A DNA stretch of 64,000 bases, from NCBI RefSeq assembly GCF_003545875.1, contig NZ_QHCS01000002.1, positions 445,001-509,000 of the forward strand, given 5' to 3'. The translations under genes and the position numbers were made by a program. The DNA is from Leptospira stimsonii. GTDB lineage: Bacteria > Spirochaetota > Leptospiria > Leptospirales > Leptospiraceae. This document shows, piece after piece, positions 54,343 to 62,986 of the stretch; within the stretch, counting starts at the first letter, position 1, and each line of letters starts with the position of its first letter. The notes under the pieces were generated by a model that searched no databases, was not told the DNA's origin, and worked only from the letters and a program-made list of their open reading frames with translations.

Positions 54343-55110
54343 ATGAATCCAATGAAATCCGCCTATCACGATCTCAAGCCGCAGAGAAAGGATTGGGTTT
54401 TGACAGGAATCTCTCTCTTATCCGTTTTAATCGGAGTTATTATTCTTCCGGAGAATTGGAACGTCGGAATTGTCACGATCGCCTTCTTCGGAGTTTGCTC
54501 TGGAACTTTCCTCGCGACGATCCTTCGGAAAATGCGTGAGAGTCAATTTCAAAGCCTTTCCATTGACGTCGCCGGAGGTCTGGATATCCAGCCTTCTCGT
54601 GTTCGAGTTTGGATGATGGCTTGCTTGTTGATTTTTCTCGGTTCGATTCTGATCGTTTTTGGAAAAGAATACCCATTTGTATTCCGATTGATTTCGTATT
54701 TTATCGCAGGTTCCGGATTCTTCTTAGCCGTCCTGGTTGCACTGGGAAAAATCCCTTCGGGGTTTCTTCGCTTTGATTCTGACGGGTTTCGAATCGGAAG
54801 GAAGAAGTGGACGGTCTTTCTCCCTTGGGACGAAATTGCGGAGGTGAGTGCAGGTGAATTCAATAGCAATTCGGCTGTCTTTCTCACGCTCCGATCATTC
54901 GACCGAATCAAAACCGAACCCGAAGAGTTCTATAGCAAAGCGATCCAGGAGATTCTTTCCAGTGAAGCATGGGTTGGAGCTCATTTTATGATTCTGACTT
55001 CAAATTACGGAATGTCCTCGCCGATGCTCGTGGAAGCGATCACCCAATACACAACGCAACCGGAGGCTCGAGAAAAATTAAGTCGAGTGAGGATCGAAAA
55101 GGGAAGTTGA
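54343..55110 (+). CDS. Membrane protein with PH-like domain, function unknown
   Basis: 255 residues. Four hydrophobic helices in the first 155 residues come in two pairs (SLLSVLIGVIILP and GIVTIAFFGVCSGTFLA; ACLLIFLGSILIVFG and YFIAGSGFFLAVLVALG). The C-terminal 100 residues are soluble, with FRIGRKKWTVFLPWDEIAEVS, a pattern of bacterial PH-like/YdbS-type domains. No catalytic motif. The start lies after CAAGGAACTTGC; a second ATG is three codons on. Confidence 0.75.
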   Translation: MNPMKSAYHDLKPQRKDWVLTGISLLSVLIGVIILPENWNVGIVTIAFFGVCSGTFLATILRKMRESQFQSLSIDVAGGLDIQPSRVRVWMMACLLIFLGSILIVFGKEYPFVFRLISYFIAGSGFFLAVLVALGKIPSGFLRFDSDGFRIGRKKWTVFLPWDEIAEVSAGEFNSNSAVFLTLRSFDRIKTEPEEFYSKAIQEILSSEAWVGAHFMILTSNYGMSSPMLVEAITQYTTQPEAREKLSRVRIEKGS

Positions 55111-55192
55111 TCGAAATTTCCTTGAAGCCGTTTTTGATTCGAAGACGGCGGCTTCAAGGAATTTGAAAGCGAGATGATAAACCGAAACTTGT

Positions 55193-55825
55193 TTATCTCT
55201 TTTTTGCTTTTTTCTTAAGCGTTTTCTTTTTCGCGGATTTTTTCTTAGGGGTGGACTTGCGAGTTACCTTCTTCTTCGCTACCGCTTTCTTTTTGGGGGT
55301 AACCTTTTTCTTTCCGGTTTTTTTCTTCTTCGCTACCGCTTTCTTTTTAGAAGCCTTCTTCTTGGCGACTTTCTTCTTCGCGGCTTTTTTCGTTGCCGCT
55401 TTCTTTGCAGACGCTTTTTTGACGACGACCTTGTCTTCCACATTGGCACGGAAGAATGTCTTTTCAAAATCTCGATTCTTAAAAGAAACAAGGGCGCGTC
55501 CGATCAACTCATCCACATCGCTCGTTTCCATGCCTTCGTTTGAAGATTCGATTAAATCGTAAGAAAGATGAGCCAGCCCGCATCGGAGATAGCTCGTGAG
55601 TTTGTCTTGAGAGGCGCCTTGACGGGTAAGTCCATGCAACCATTCTCTGAGAATCTTTTCTCCGAGTTCGAAGTTCGCTTCCGGTTGAGCAGACCTTCCA
55701 GTCTTATGAAATTCCTCGTTAAGTTTTTGGTGAACGAGGGAGTAGTCTTCTAGGAAGGCGCTATCTAAGATACCATCTTCGATAAGCCTGAGGTCCAGTT
55801 TGCGGACAATAGCAGAGTCGGCCAT
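55193..55825 (-). CDS. Protein with a histone H1-like Lys/Ala-rich tail
   Basis: 210 residues. The first 130 residues form a soluble helical domain of unknown family (LEDYSLVHQKLNEEF to EDKVVVKK). The rest is a Lys/Ala/Thr/Pro repeat tail (KKAATKKAAKKKVAKKKAS) like eukaryotic H1 and some bacterial nucleoid proteins. It probably binds DNA or RNA by charge. AGGAG lies ten bases before the ATG. The tail composition recalls the N-terminus of the FYDLN-acid protein at 30521. Confidence 0.82.
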   Translation of the reverse strand: MADSAIVRKLDLRLIEDGILDSAFLEDYSLVHQKLNEEFHKTGRSAQPEANFELGEKILREWLHGLTRQGASQDKLTSYLRCGLAHLSYDLIESSNEGMETSDVDELIGRALVSFKNRDFEKTFFRANVEDKVVVKKASAKKAATKKAAKKKVAKKKASKKKAVAKKKKTGKKKVTPKKKAVAKKKVTRKSTPKKKSAKKKTLKKKAKKR

Positions 55826-56378
55826 AATGTTAGAATCTCCTGAAATCTATGGGGCAGAAATTGGATATACTTTGCTCGAAGAATTCATAATGCAAGAAAA
55901 AACTGAATCGTCGATGAAAATGATCTTCTTATAATTTCTTCCGCTTCGCACACTACTTCTTCTTTAGAAAGAATGAATGAAGAAAATTCATTCTCTTTGT
56001 TCCGAGATGGAAAGTGGAGTCAAATGGACTCCTTGGATTTTAAAAGAAAGTGATGAAAGGAATTTATCTTTTTCTCCATTCACTTTGTCTTTTGGGGATC
56101 GTTGCGTTCGTAACGTATCTCTTGATTCTTCTTCCTTCTCGGAAAGGTTTTGTTCGAAATGGGAACTCTCTTGTTTTTGACGGCAGACGGTTCGTCTCCG
56201 CTTGGGTCGACTTGCAGAAGTTAGGTTCTGGAATCTCTTTTTGTTTTTTTCGAAGAATTCTCCGCTTCGCGAAACTCTTCTCCTAAATTCTCACGCTCTC
56301 GTTATTCTTGGGAGAATCCTGGAATTCTCCTCATTTTAGCCGGAATTTTTTATCTGTTCAAGAGTTGAACAAATTTTC
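55826..56378. other. Spacer before the O-antigen locus
   Basis: About 550 bases between the H1-like gene and the promoter at 56379. Apart from one doubtful small hydrophobic frame at 56053-56286 no gene is seen. The right end is AT-rich. Confidence 0.45.
56053..56286 (+). CDS. Doubtful small membrane protein
   Basis: 77 codons beginning MKGIYLFLHSLCLLGIVAFV, a single hydrophobic helix followed by a basic tail. No good ribosome site and no family match; codon use is acceptable. It could be chance or a remnant. Confidence 0.28.
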   Translation: MKGIYLFLHSLCLLGIVAFVTYLLILLPSRKGFVRNGNSLVFDGRRFVSAWVDLQKLGSGISFCFFRRILRFAKLFS

Positions 56379-56407
56379 TTGACAGGACGTAAATATCGCC
56401 TTTTTAT
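56379..56407 (+). promoter_or_regulatory. Probable sigma-70 promoter of the O-antigen operon
   Basis: TTGACA at 56379-56384 and TTTTAT at 56402-56407 with 17 bases between. The regulator ATG at 56505 is about 90 bases downstream, which leaves a long 5' leader. Confidence 0.6.
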
Positions 56408-56504
56408 GAGACCAGATTTTCCAAACCTGGGATTGACCCGGCGAAGCTACGTCCGGAGATCCTTTGCGAACCTTCGAACTTTCCCCTCTTTTTTGGCGGC
56501 TCTT

Positions 56505-56825
56505 ATGGATGATGCACTAAGACACAAACTTCTGAGAATCCTTGAAGAAAACCCGGAAGTGAATCAAAGAGAAATCTCAGAAATCCTCGGGATCAGCTTA
56601 GGAAAGGTGAACTATTGTCTGAAAGCTCTTATGGATAAGGGTTGGGTCAAAGCGCGAAATTTTAAGAACAGCAAGAACAAGTTGGCGTACGCTTATTTTC
56701 TGACTCCGATGGGTCTCGAAGAGAAGGCGAGGATTACGGTTCGTTATCTCAAAGTGAAGATGCAAGAATATGAACAGATTCAAAAAGAGATCGAAGAGTT
56801 AAAGAAGGAAGTCGAGGAACAGTGA
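56505..56825 (+). CDS. MarR-family EPS-associated transcriptional regulator
   Basis: 106 residues from ATG 56505. A winged helix: MDDALRHKLLRILEENPE, the recognition pair QREISEILGISLGKVNYCLKAL, and a C-terminal coiled tail (QEYEQIQKEIEELKKEVEEQ). It matches the type of small regulator placed first in exopolysaccharide/LPS loci. In-frame upstream starts at 56379 and 56406 overlap the promoter sequence and lack the family start. The stop overlaps the fcl remnant ATG. Confidence 0.85.
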   Translation: MDDALRHKLLRILEENPEVNQREISEILGISLGKVNYCLKALMDKGWVKARNFKNSKNKLAYAYFLTPMGLEEKARITVRYLKVKMQEYEQIQKEIEELKKEVEEQ

Positions 56826-56899
56826 TGGAAAAGTCGGCAACAATTTATATCGCCGGTCATAAGGGTCTTGTTGGCTTCCAGTTACTATTTAAGAGATAA
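56825..56899 (+). pseudogene. fcl: N-terminal remnant of GDP-L-fucose synthase
   Basis: A 24-codon frame starting MEKSATIYIAGHKGLVG and stopping at 56897-56899. It is the beginning of the GDP-fucose synthase family (GHxGLVG nucleotide-binding start), cut after about 20 residues. The full gene of that family begins at 63809 with the related start MEKNSKIYIAG. The remnant is joined to the regulator stop and lies nine bases before legB, so it appears to mark the edge of an inserted or exchanged gene cassette. Confidence 0.75.
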
Positions 56900-56907
56900 A
56901 ATCATTT

Positions 56908-57906
56908 ATGAAAAAAATTCTTATCACGGGTGCCGATGGATTTATCGGGTCACATCTAACTGAATCTCTTGTTCGTCAAGGATTCGATGTAAAGGCTTTC
57001 GTTCTTTATAATTCTTTTAACTCTTGGGGTTGGTTGGATTCTTGTCAATCTGACGTAAAAGGTAAATTTGAAATTTTTTCCGGCGATATTCGAGATCCGA
57101 ATGGCGTTCGTACGGCGATGAAAGGTTGCGATGCAGTTCTACATCTTGCGGCTCTGATTGCGATTCCATACTCTTACCATTCCCCGGATACTTACGTCGA
57201 TACGAACGTGAAGGGTACTCTGAATGTCGTCCAAGCCGCAAAAGATCTGAACATATCTAAAGTTGTTCATACCTCTACAAGCGAAGTTTATGGAACTGCT
57301 CGGTTTGTTCCGATCACGGAAGATCATCCTCTACAAGGCCAATCTCCTTATTCAGCTAGTAAGATTGGCGCTGACCAGATTGCGATGTCTTTTTATTCTT
57401 CTTTTGGAACCCCTGTTTCGGTAGTTAGGCCGTTTAATACCTATGGTCCTCGACAATCGGCTAGAGCTGTAATTCCTACTATCATTACGCAAATTGCAAA
57501 TGGAAAACGTAAAATCAAGTTAGGCGCGATTCATCCAACGAGGGATTTTAATTTTGTAAAAGATACGGTTTCAGGTTTTATCTCCGCTTTGAACTCCGGT
57601 TCTTCGATTGGAGAAGTCATTAATATCGGAAGTAATTTTGAAATTTCTATTGGGGATACGGTTAAGGCTATCGCTGAAGTTATGAAGGTGACTGTTGAGG
57701 TTGAATCGGATGATCAACGCCTTCGCCCTGAGAAAAGCGAAGTAGAAAGACTCTGGGCCTCCAACGAGAAGGCAAAAAAACTTTTAGACTGGGAACCTCT
57801 CTATGGAGGTTTGACAGGGTTTCGGAAAGGGTTAAGTGAAACCGTCGAATGGTTTCTAAATCCGAAAAATCTTTCTCAGTATAAAACCGATATTTATAAT
57901 ATTTAA
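56908..57906 (+). CDS. legB: NAD-dependent 4,6-dehydratase LegB
   Basis: 332 residues, extended short-chain dehydrogenase. It has the Rossmann start ILITGADGFIGSHL, the active-site Thr-Ser region HTSTSEVYGTA, YSASKIGAD (Tyr-x3-Lys) and RPFNTYGPRQSARAVIPTI. LegB dehydrates an NDP-N-acetylglucosamine at C4/C6 as an early step to legionaminic acid. It starts the biosynthetic series; the stop overlaps legC as TAATG. Confidence 0.9.
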   Translation: MKKILITGADGFIGSHLTESLVRQGFDVKAFVLYNSFNSWGWLDSCQSDVKGKFEIFSGDIRDPNGVRTAMKGCDAVLHLAALIAIPYSYHSPDTYVDTNVKGTLNVVQAAKDLNISKVVHTSTSEVYGTARFVPITEDHPLQGQSPYSASKIGADQIAMSFYSSFGTPVSVVRPFNTYGPRQSARAVIPTIITQIANGKRKIKLGAIHPTRDFNFVKDTVSGFISALNSGSSIGEVINIGSNFEISIGDTVKAIAEVMKVTVEVESDDQRLRPEKSEVERLWASNEKAKKLLDWEPLYGGLTGFRKGLSETVEWFLNPKNLSQYKTDIYNI

Positions 57907-59090
57907 TGAAACAAAATTTCGATACATTGCCCACTCGGATCGTAGAAGCAATTCGTAAGGTGGTCGGAAGTTCGCCGGTCGCACTTCATGAACCTACGTT
58001 TTCCGGTAATGAATGGAAATATGTAAAGGAATGTATCGATACGAGTTTTGTTTCTTCCGTAGGGAAGTTTGTCGATCGATTCGAGTTGGATCTTGCTCAA
58101 TTCACCGGGGCAAAACACGCGATCGCGGTCGTCAATGGGACTGCGGCCCTTCATATTGCTCTGAAATTAGCCGGTGTCAATTCGGGGGAGGAAGTTTTGA
58201 TTCCTTCCCTTACATTTGTAGCGACAGCGAACGCGGTCACTTATTGTGGAGCCATTCCTCACTTTGTGGATAGCGAAGAATCGACTCTCGGTCTTGATCC
58301 GATTCGGATTCGAGAATATCTTTCTCTTATATCCGAGATTAGAAATAGTCAATGCGTCAATAAAGCTACGGGAAGAATTATTCGAGCGATCGTTCCTATG
58401 CATACTTTTGGGCACTCGAGTGATCTTGACGGGATCCTAAAGCTTTCAGAAGAGTTTCATCTAAAGCTCATTGAGGACGCGGCCGAATCCTTAGGAAGTT
58501 ATTATCGCGACAGGCACACTGGAACTTTGGGATTATTTGGAACGATTAGCTTTAACGGAAATAAGACAATTACCACGGGCGGAGGCGGAGCGATTCTTAC
58601 TGACAATTCTGAGCTTGCTAAAAGGGCCAAACATATAACCACAACGGCGAAGGTTCCCCACCGTTGGGAATATGTTCACGATCAAATCGGCTATAATTAT
58701 AGAATGCCGAATATCAATGCGGCGCTTGGTTGTGCTCAATTGGAACAGATGCCGGAATTCTTAAAATTGAAACGAGAACTCTTTCTGAAATATAAAGACT
58801 CCTTTTCTTCGATTGAAGGAGTTTCCCTTTTCGAAGAACCAAATGGAACTCGCAGTAATTATTGGCTTCAGACGTTAGTCTTGGCGGATCACGTATCCCA
58901 TAAAAGAGACGAGATCCTAACCGTAACAAACGACAACGGAGTTATGACCCGCCCTTGCTGGGGGTTGATGCATAAGTTAATCCCCTTTTCCGAATGTCCG
59001 CGAATGGATCTTTCCGTCGCCCTTTCTTTGGAAAAAAGGCTGATCAATATTCCGAGCGGATCAGGACTTCTCGTTTCCAAAAGCGAATGA
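57906..59090 (+). CDS. legC: LegC-type aminotransferase
   Basis: 394 residues, PLP-dependent DegT/AHBA-type enzyme that aminates C4 of the 4-keto sugar made by LegB. Family blocks: FSGNEWKYVKECIDTSFVSS, GTAALHIAL, the PLP-lysine motif SFNGNKTITTGGGG and YNYRMPNINAALGCAQLEQM. The start overlaps legB; the stop overlaps the acetyltransferase gene as ATGA. Confidence 0.92.
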   Translation: MKQNFDTLPTRIVEAIRKVVGSSPVALHEPTFSGNEWKYVKECIDTSFVSSVGKFVDRFELDLAQFTGAKHAIAVVNGTAALHIALKLAGVNSGEEVLIPSLTFVATANAVTYCGAIPHFVDSEESTLGLDPIRIREYLSLISEIRNSQCVNKATGRIIRAIVPMHTFGHSSDLDGILKLSEEFHLKLIEDAAESLGSYYRDRHTGTLGLFGTISFNGNKTITTGGGGAILTDNSELAKRAKHITTTAKVPHRWEYVHDQIGYNYRMPNINAALGCAQLEQMPEFLKLKRELFLKYKDSFSSIEGVSLFEEPNGTRSNYWLQTLVLADHVSHKRDEILTVTNDNGVMTRPCWGLMHKLIPFSECPRMDLSVALSLEKRLINIPSGSGLLVSKSE

Positions 59091-59707
59091 AAGAGAAAAT
59101 TCTTTTGATTGGAGCGGGAGGGCATACTCGTTCCTGCATCGACGTAATCGAATCGGAAGGTCGTTTTTCTATTTTAGGTTTGATTGCTTCTTCGGAAGAG
59201 ATAGGTCAAACCGTTCTGGGTTACGAGGTAATCGGTACGGACAATGACTTGGGGAGATTTCGAAAAGAGTGTAAGAATGCCTTTGTTACCGTTGGGCAGA
59301 TTTTAAACCCGGAACCGAGGAGAAAAATATTTGAACTTCTAAAAAGTTTGGGTTTTGAGATTCCTTTGATTGTTTCCCCAATCGCTTACGTTTCCAAACA
59401 TTCTAAAATCGGAGAAGGTACCATTATAATGCATCACTCGATGGTAAACTCGAATGTGCAAGTCGGAAACAATTGTATCATTAATTCCAGAGTTTTATTG
59501 GAACACGATGTAAAAATCGGAAACCATACTCATATTTCCACTGGGGCGCTTTTGAACGGTGAGGTTTCAGTCGGAGATTTTTCTTTTATAGGAAGCGGTT
59601 CTGTAGTAAGGGAAACCATTCGTATCGGCTCCAATTGTATCGTAGCGATGTCGAGCAAGGTATTCCGAGATCTTCCCGATCATTCCACGTATAAAATCTC
59701 AACTTGA
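59087..59707 (+). CDS. neuD: NeuD/PglD-family sugar acetyltransferase
   Basis: 206 residues from ATG 59087. An N-terminal Rossmann-like part (ILLIGAGGHTRSCIDVI) is followed by a left-handed beta-helix with hexapeptide repeats (IGEGTIIMHHSMVNSNVQVG and further). Such enzymes acetylate the amino group of nonulosonic-acid precursors (the LegH role) or O-acetylate the product. The catalytic His in the hexapeptide region (LEHDV, HTHIS) is plausible. Its 4-base overlap with legC puts it in the same operon. Confidence 0.9.
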   Translation: MKEKILLIGAGGHTRSCIDVIESEGRFSILGLIASSEEIGQTVLGYEVIGTDNDLGRFRKECKNAFVTVGQILNPEPRRKIFELLKSLGFEIPLIVSPIAYVSKHSKIGEGTIIMHHSMVNSNVQVGNNCIINSRVLLEHDVKIGNHTHISTGALLNGEVSVGDFSFIGSGSVVRETIRIGSNCIVAMSSKVFRDLPDHSTYKIST

Positions 59708-59712
59708 AACAT

Positions 59713-60714
59713 ATGAAAACGCTTATCATTGCCGAAGCCGGTGTAAATCATAATGGCAATATAGAAATTGCACATAGATTGATCGACGTCGCGGCGGACG
59801 CCGGAGTGGATATTGTAAAGTTTCAAACTTTCGAGGCGGCGAAGCTAACAACGAAGTTTGCTAAAAAGGCTGACTACCAAAACGAGACGACAGATTCAAC
59901 GGAGTCTCAATTGGAAATGTTAAAAAAGCTGGAGTTGTCGAAACAAGATCATTTTTCCTTGATTGAACATTGTAAAAAAAGAAGAATCGAATTTTTATCC
60001 ACCGCTTTCGATCTTCAGAGTCTTGCATTTTTAGAAGAACTTAATTTGAGCCGGTACAAAATCCCATCAGGTGAAATTACAAATTATCCATATCTCAAAA
60101 AAATAGGAAGTTTAGGGAAACCCATTATACTTTCCACCGGAATGGCGACGTTAGGTGAAATTGAATCCGCAATTCTAATTTTAGAGAAAGCCGGTTCTAA
60201 GAGAGAGGATCTAACCGTTCTACACTGTAATACCGAATATCCGACACCATTTTCAGACGTAAATTTACGCTCGATGGAAACCATAAGACAGAGTTTTAAA
60301 GTTTCAGTCGGTTACTCAGATCATACTTCCGGTATTGAGGTTTCGATAGCGGCAGTCGCTTTGGGAGCGTTTGTCATAGAAAAACATTTTACCTTGGACA
60401 AATCCTTACCCGGACCCGATCATAAAGCGAGTCTGGAGCCGGATGAGTTGAAGGCGTTGGTTCAATCGATACGAAACATAGAACAATCCTTAGGAGACGG
60501 AATCAAACGTCCGAGTTTAAGCGAATCAAAGAATCTTGGAATCGCACGTAAATCGATCGTAGCAAGTTCTGCCATTAAAAAGGGGGAAACTTTTTCATCC
60601 GAGAATCTTGCCGTCAAGAGACCTGGAATCGGAATATCTCCAATGCGATTTGATGAGATCATCGGTTTACAGGCGAAAAGAGATTTTGACGAAGACGAAC
60701 TAATCGAAATATGA
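59713..60714 (+). CDS. legI: N,N'-diacetyllegionaminic acid synthase
   Basis: 333 residues from ATG 59713; the TTG at 59704 overlapping the neuD stop is possible. A NeuB-type barrel, LIIAEAGVNHNG at the start, IVKFQTFEAA, IPSGEITNYP and EKHFTLDKSLPGPDHKASLE, with a C-terminal antifreeze-like SAF domain (KGETFSSENLAVKRPGIGI). It condenses the free 6-deoxy diamino sugar with phosphoenolpyruvate to make the nine-carbon acid. Overlaps legG by ATGA. Confidence 0.92.
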   Translation: MKTLIIAEAGVNHNGNIEIAHRLIDVAADAGVDIVKFQTFEAAKLTTKFAKKADYQNETTDSTESQLEMLKKLELSKQDHFSLIEHCKKRRIEFLSTAFDLQSLAFLEELNLSRYKIPSGEITNYPYLKKIGSLGKPIILSTGMATLGEIESAILILEKAGSKREDLTVLHCNTEYPTPFSDVNLRSMETIRQSFKVSVGYSDHTSGIEVSIAAVALGAFVIEKHFTLDKSLPGPDHKASLEPDELKALVQSIRNIEQSLGDGIKRPSLSESKNLGIARKSIVASSAIKKGETFSSENLAVKRPGIGISPMRFDEIIGLQAKRDFDEDELIEI

Positions 60715-61871
60715 AAAGAAAAGTATCCGTCGTCACTGGAACACGCGCCGAATATGGTTTGCTTCGTCTCCTGATAAAAAAAATTCAGGATTCTAAACAT
60801 CTGGAGTTACAGTTGGTCGTAACCGGTATGCATCTTTCTCCAGAGTTTGGATCCACGTATCAAGAGATCGAGTCCGATGGTTTTTCTATCGATAAAAAAG
60901 TGGAAATGCTTATGAGCGCCGACACTTCCTCTTCGATTTCTAAATCAATCGGACTTGGAATGATCGGATTTGCGGATGTCTGGAGGGATCTTGAACCCGA
61001 TTTAATTATCCTTTTAGGCGATCGATTTGAAATTTTTGCGGCGGCTTCTTCCGCCATGGTTTCTAAACTTCCGATCGCACACATTCACGGCGGCGAAAAA
61101 ACGGAAGGAGCGTTCGACGAATCGATTCGTCATTGTATTACGAAAATGTCTCATCTTCATTTTGTGGCTACCGAAGAATATAGAAAAAGAGTGATTCAAT
61201 TGGGTGAAAGTCCGGAACACGTTTTTAACGTGGGTGGATTCGGTGTGGATGCAATCCGTAGTTTAAAGCTCATGACCCGATCCGAACTTGAAACCTCTCT
61301 TAATTATAAATTCGGCGAGAAGAATCTTTTAGTTACCTTTCATCCGGTCACTTTAGAAAAATCTTCATCCAAAGTTCAAATGAAAGAATTGTTAGATGCA
61401 TTAAAAGAACGCTCTGACGTGAATTACATTTTCACGATGCCCAATGCCGACTCAGATAGTCGTGTCATCTTTAATATGATCGAAGAGTTCGTTAATTCTA
61501 ATTCCAATGCGGTCTCGTTTTCATCCTTAGGCCAATTGAGGTATTTTTCAACTTTGGCACAGGTTGACGGAGTCGTCGGAAATTCTTCGAGTGGAATTCT
61601 GGAGGCACCTACTTTTTTTAAAGGAACGGTCAATATTGGAGACAGGCAAAAAGGACGTTTAAGAGCTGGAAGTGTAATCGATTGTGAACCGGAAAGAAAA
61701 TCGATTCTCTCAGCCATTTCTCGATTATATTCCCAAGATTTTCAAAATCAATTGGAATCAATCGTCAATCCATACGGATTAGGTGGAGCAAGCGACCGAA
61801 TGATTCAAATTTTAGAAAAAATGGACTGGAAGGATCTTTTAAAAAAAAGATTCTATGATGTAAATTTCTAA
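60711..61871 (+). CDS. legG: UDP/GDP-sugar 2-epimerase (hydrolysing), LegG/NeuC type
   Basis: 386 residues, GT-B fold. The start VVTGTRAEYGLL, then GDRFEIFAAASSAM, IAHIHGGEKTEGAFDESIRH, NVGGFGVDAI and VVGNSSSGILEAP are hydrolysing 2-epimerase blocks. It releases the nucleotide and inverts C2 to give the substrate of the synthase. In the Campylobacter GDP-pathway the sugar donor is a GDP sugar. The gene overlaps legI by 4 bases. Confidence 0.92.
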   Translation: MKRKVSVVTGTRAEYGLLRLLIKKIQDSKHLELQLVVTGMHLSPEFGSTYQEIESDGFSIDKKVEMLMSADTSSSISKSIGLGMIGFADVWRDLEPDLIILLGDRFEIFAAASSAMVSKLPIAHIHGGEKTEGAFDESIRHCITKMSHLHFVATEEYRKRVIQLGESPEHVFNVGGFGVDAIRSLKLMTRSELETSLNYKFGEKNLLVTFHPVTLEKSSSKVQMKELLDALKERSDVNYIFTMPNADSDSRVIFNMIEEFVNSNSNAVSFSSLGQLRYFSTLAQVDGVVGNSSSGILEAPTFFKGTVNIGDRQKGRLRAGSVIDCEPERKSILSAISRLYSQDFQNQLESIVNPYGLGGASDRMIQILEKMDWKDLLKKRFYDVNF

Positions 61872-61936
61872 AATAATCTTCGTGTTTAAGTTTTTTTGAT
61901 TAATTTCTTTTTGTTATAAGTATAGGTTCTTCTTCA

Positions 61937-62986
61937 TTGGAAAATTGGAAAAATAGTAAACTTTCTTCCGGGCAAACTTTGCTCGAAGCGATTCGAACCA
62001 TGGACGCCTCCGGAATCCAACTTATTCTGGTTTCGAACGAAGATAATATTTTGGAAGGAATTTTGACGGATGGTGACATTCGCAGAGCTATACTTAGAGG
62101 GTCCGGATTAGACATTAAAATTCAAGAAGTAATGAATCGGAAACCAATGACGGTTCTTGCCGAAACTCCTCGTGAGGAAATGCTTTCCATCATGAGACGG
62201 TACATGTTACATCATTTGCCCGTTTTAGATCCTGCCGGAAAATTGGTAGAGATTGTAACGTTAGATGAATTGATCGGAGCCGTTGAACGACCCAATTGGG
62301 TCGTTCTGATGGCAGGGGGACTTGGTAAGCGTTTACGTCCTCTTACCGATCAAATTCCGAAGCCATTGTTATCCGTTGGCGGGAAGCCCATTCTAGAAAG
62401 TATCTTGAACGGTTTTTCGGAACAAGGGTTTAGAAAATTTTATATTTCCGTGAATTATAAGGCGGATATGATTCGAGACTATTTTGGAAACGGTGACAAA
62501 TGGAAGGTCCGAATAGAATATTTGGATGAGGATAAAAGTTTGGGTACGGCCGGAGCTCTTGCTTCCATTCCGATCAAACATGAATTTCCCCTCGTTGTCA
62601 TGAATGGAGACTTGCTAACACGGGCTAATTTTTATTCTCTATTAAAATTTCATGAACAAGAAAAATCATCTGCGACTATGTCAGTAAGAGAATATGATTT
62701 TCAGGTTCCTTACGGAGTGGTGAACGTCGAAAATCAAGAAATTCTAAGTATCGAAGAAAAACCGATTCATAAATTTCATGTGAATGCCGGGATCTATGTA
62801 CTATCTCCGGACACTATCGAGCTGATTCCCAAGAATACTTTTTTTGACATGCCTACATTGTTTGAAAAATTGATTTCATTGAAAAGAAAAACGTCTGCCT
62901 ACCTTTTGAAAGAGTATTGGTTGGATATCGGTAGATTGGAAGAATTTGAAAGAGCTCAGAAGGAGTGGGGGAATCATACCCGTTGA
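61937..62986 (+). CDS. ptmE: PtmE-type nucleotidyltransferase with N-terminal CBS pair
   Basis: 349 residues from TTG. The first 120 residues are two CBS motifs (TLLEAIRTMDASGIQLILVS, and MLSIMRRYMLHHLPVLDPAG). The rest is a sugar nucleotidyltransferase with WVVLMAGGLGKRLRPLTDQIPK, VVMNGDLLTRA and EYWLDIGRLEEF. This domain order is that of PtmE, the guanylyltransferase that starts the GDP route of legionaminic acid in Campylobacter. It stands 65 bases after legG and overlaps the next gene. Confidence 0.88.
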   Translation: MENWKNSKLSSGQTLLEAIRTMDASGIQLILVSNEDNILEGILTDGDIRRAILRGSGLDIKIQEVMNRKPMTVLAETPREEMLSIMRRYMLHHLPVLDPAGKLVEIVTLDELIGAVERPNWVVLMAGGLGKRLRPLTDQIPKPLLSVGGKPILESILNGFSEQGFRKFYISVNYKADMIRDYFGNGDKWKVRIEYLDEDKSLGTAGALASIPIKHEFPLVVMNGDLLTRANFYSLLKFHEQEKSSATMSVREYDFQVPYGVVNVENQEILSIEEKPIHKFHVNAGIYVLSPDTIELIPKNTFFDMPTLFEKLISLKRKTSAYLLKEYWLDIGRLEEFERAQKEWGNHTR

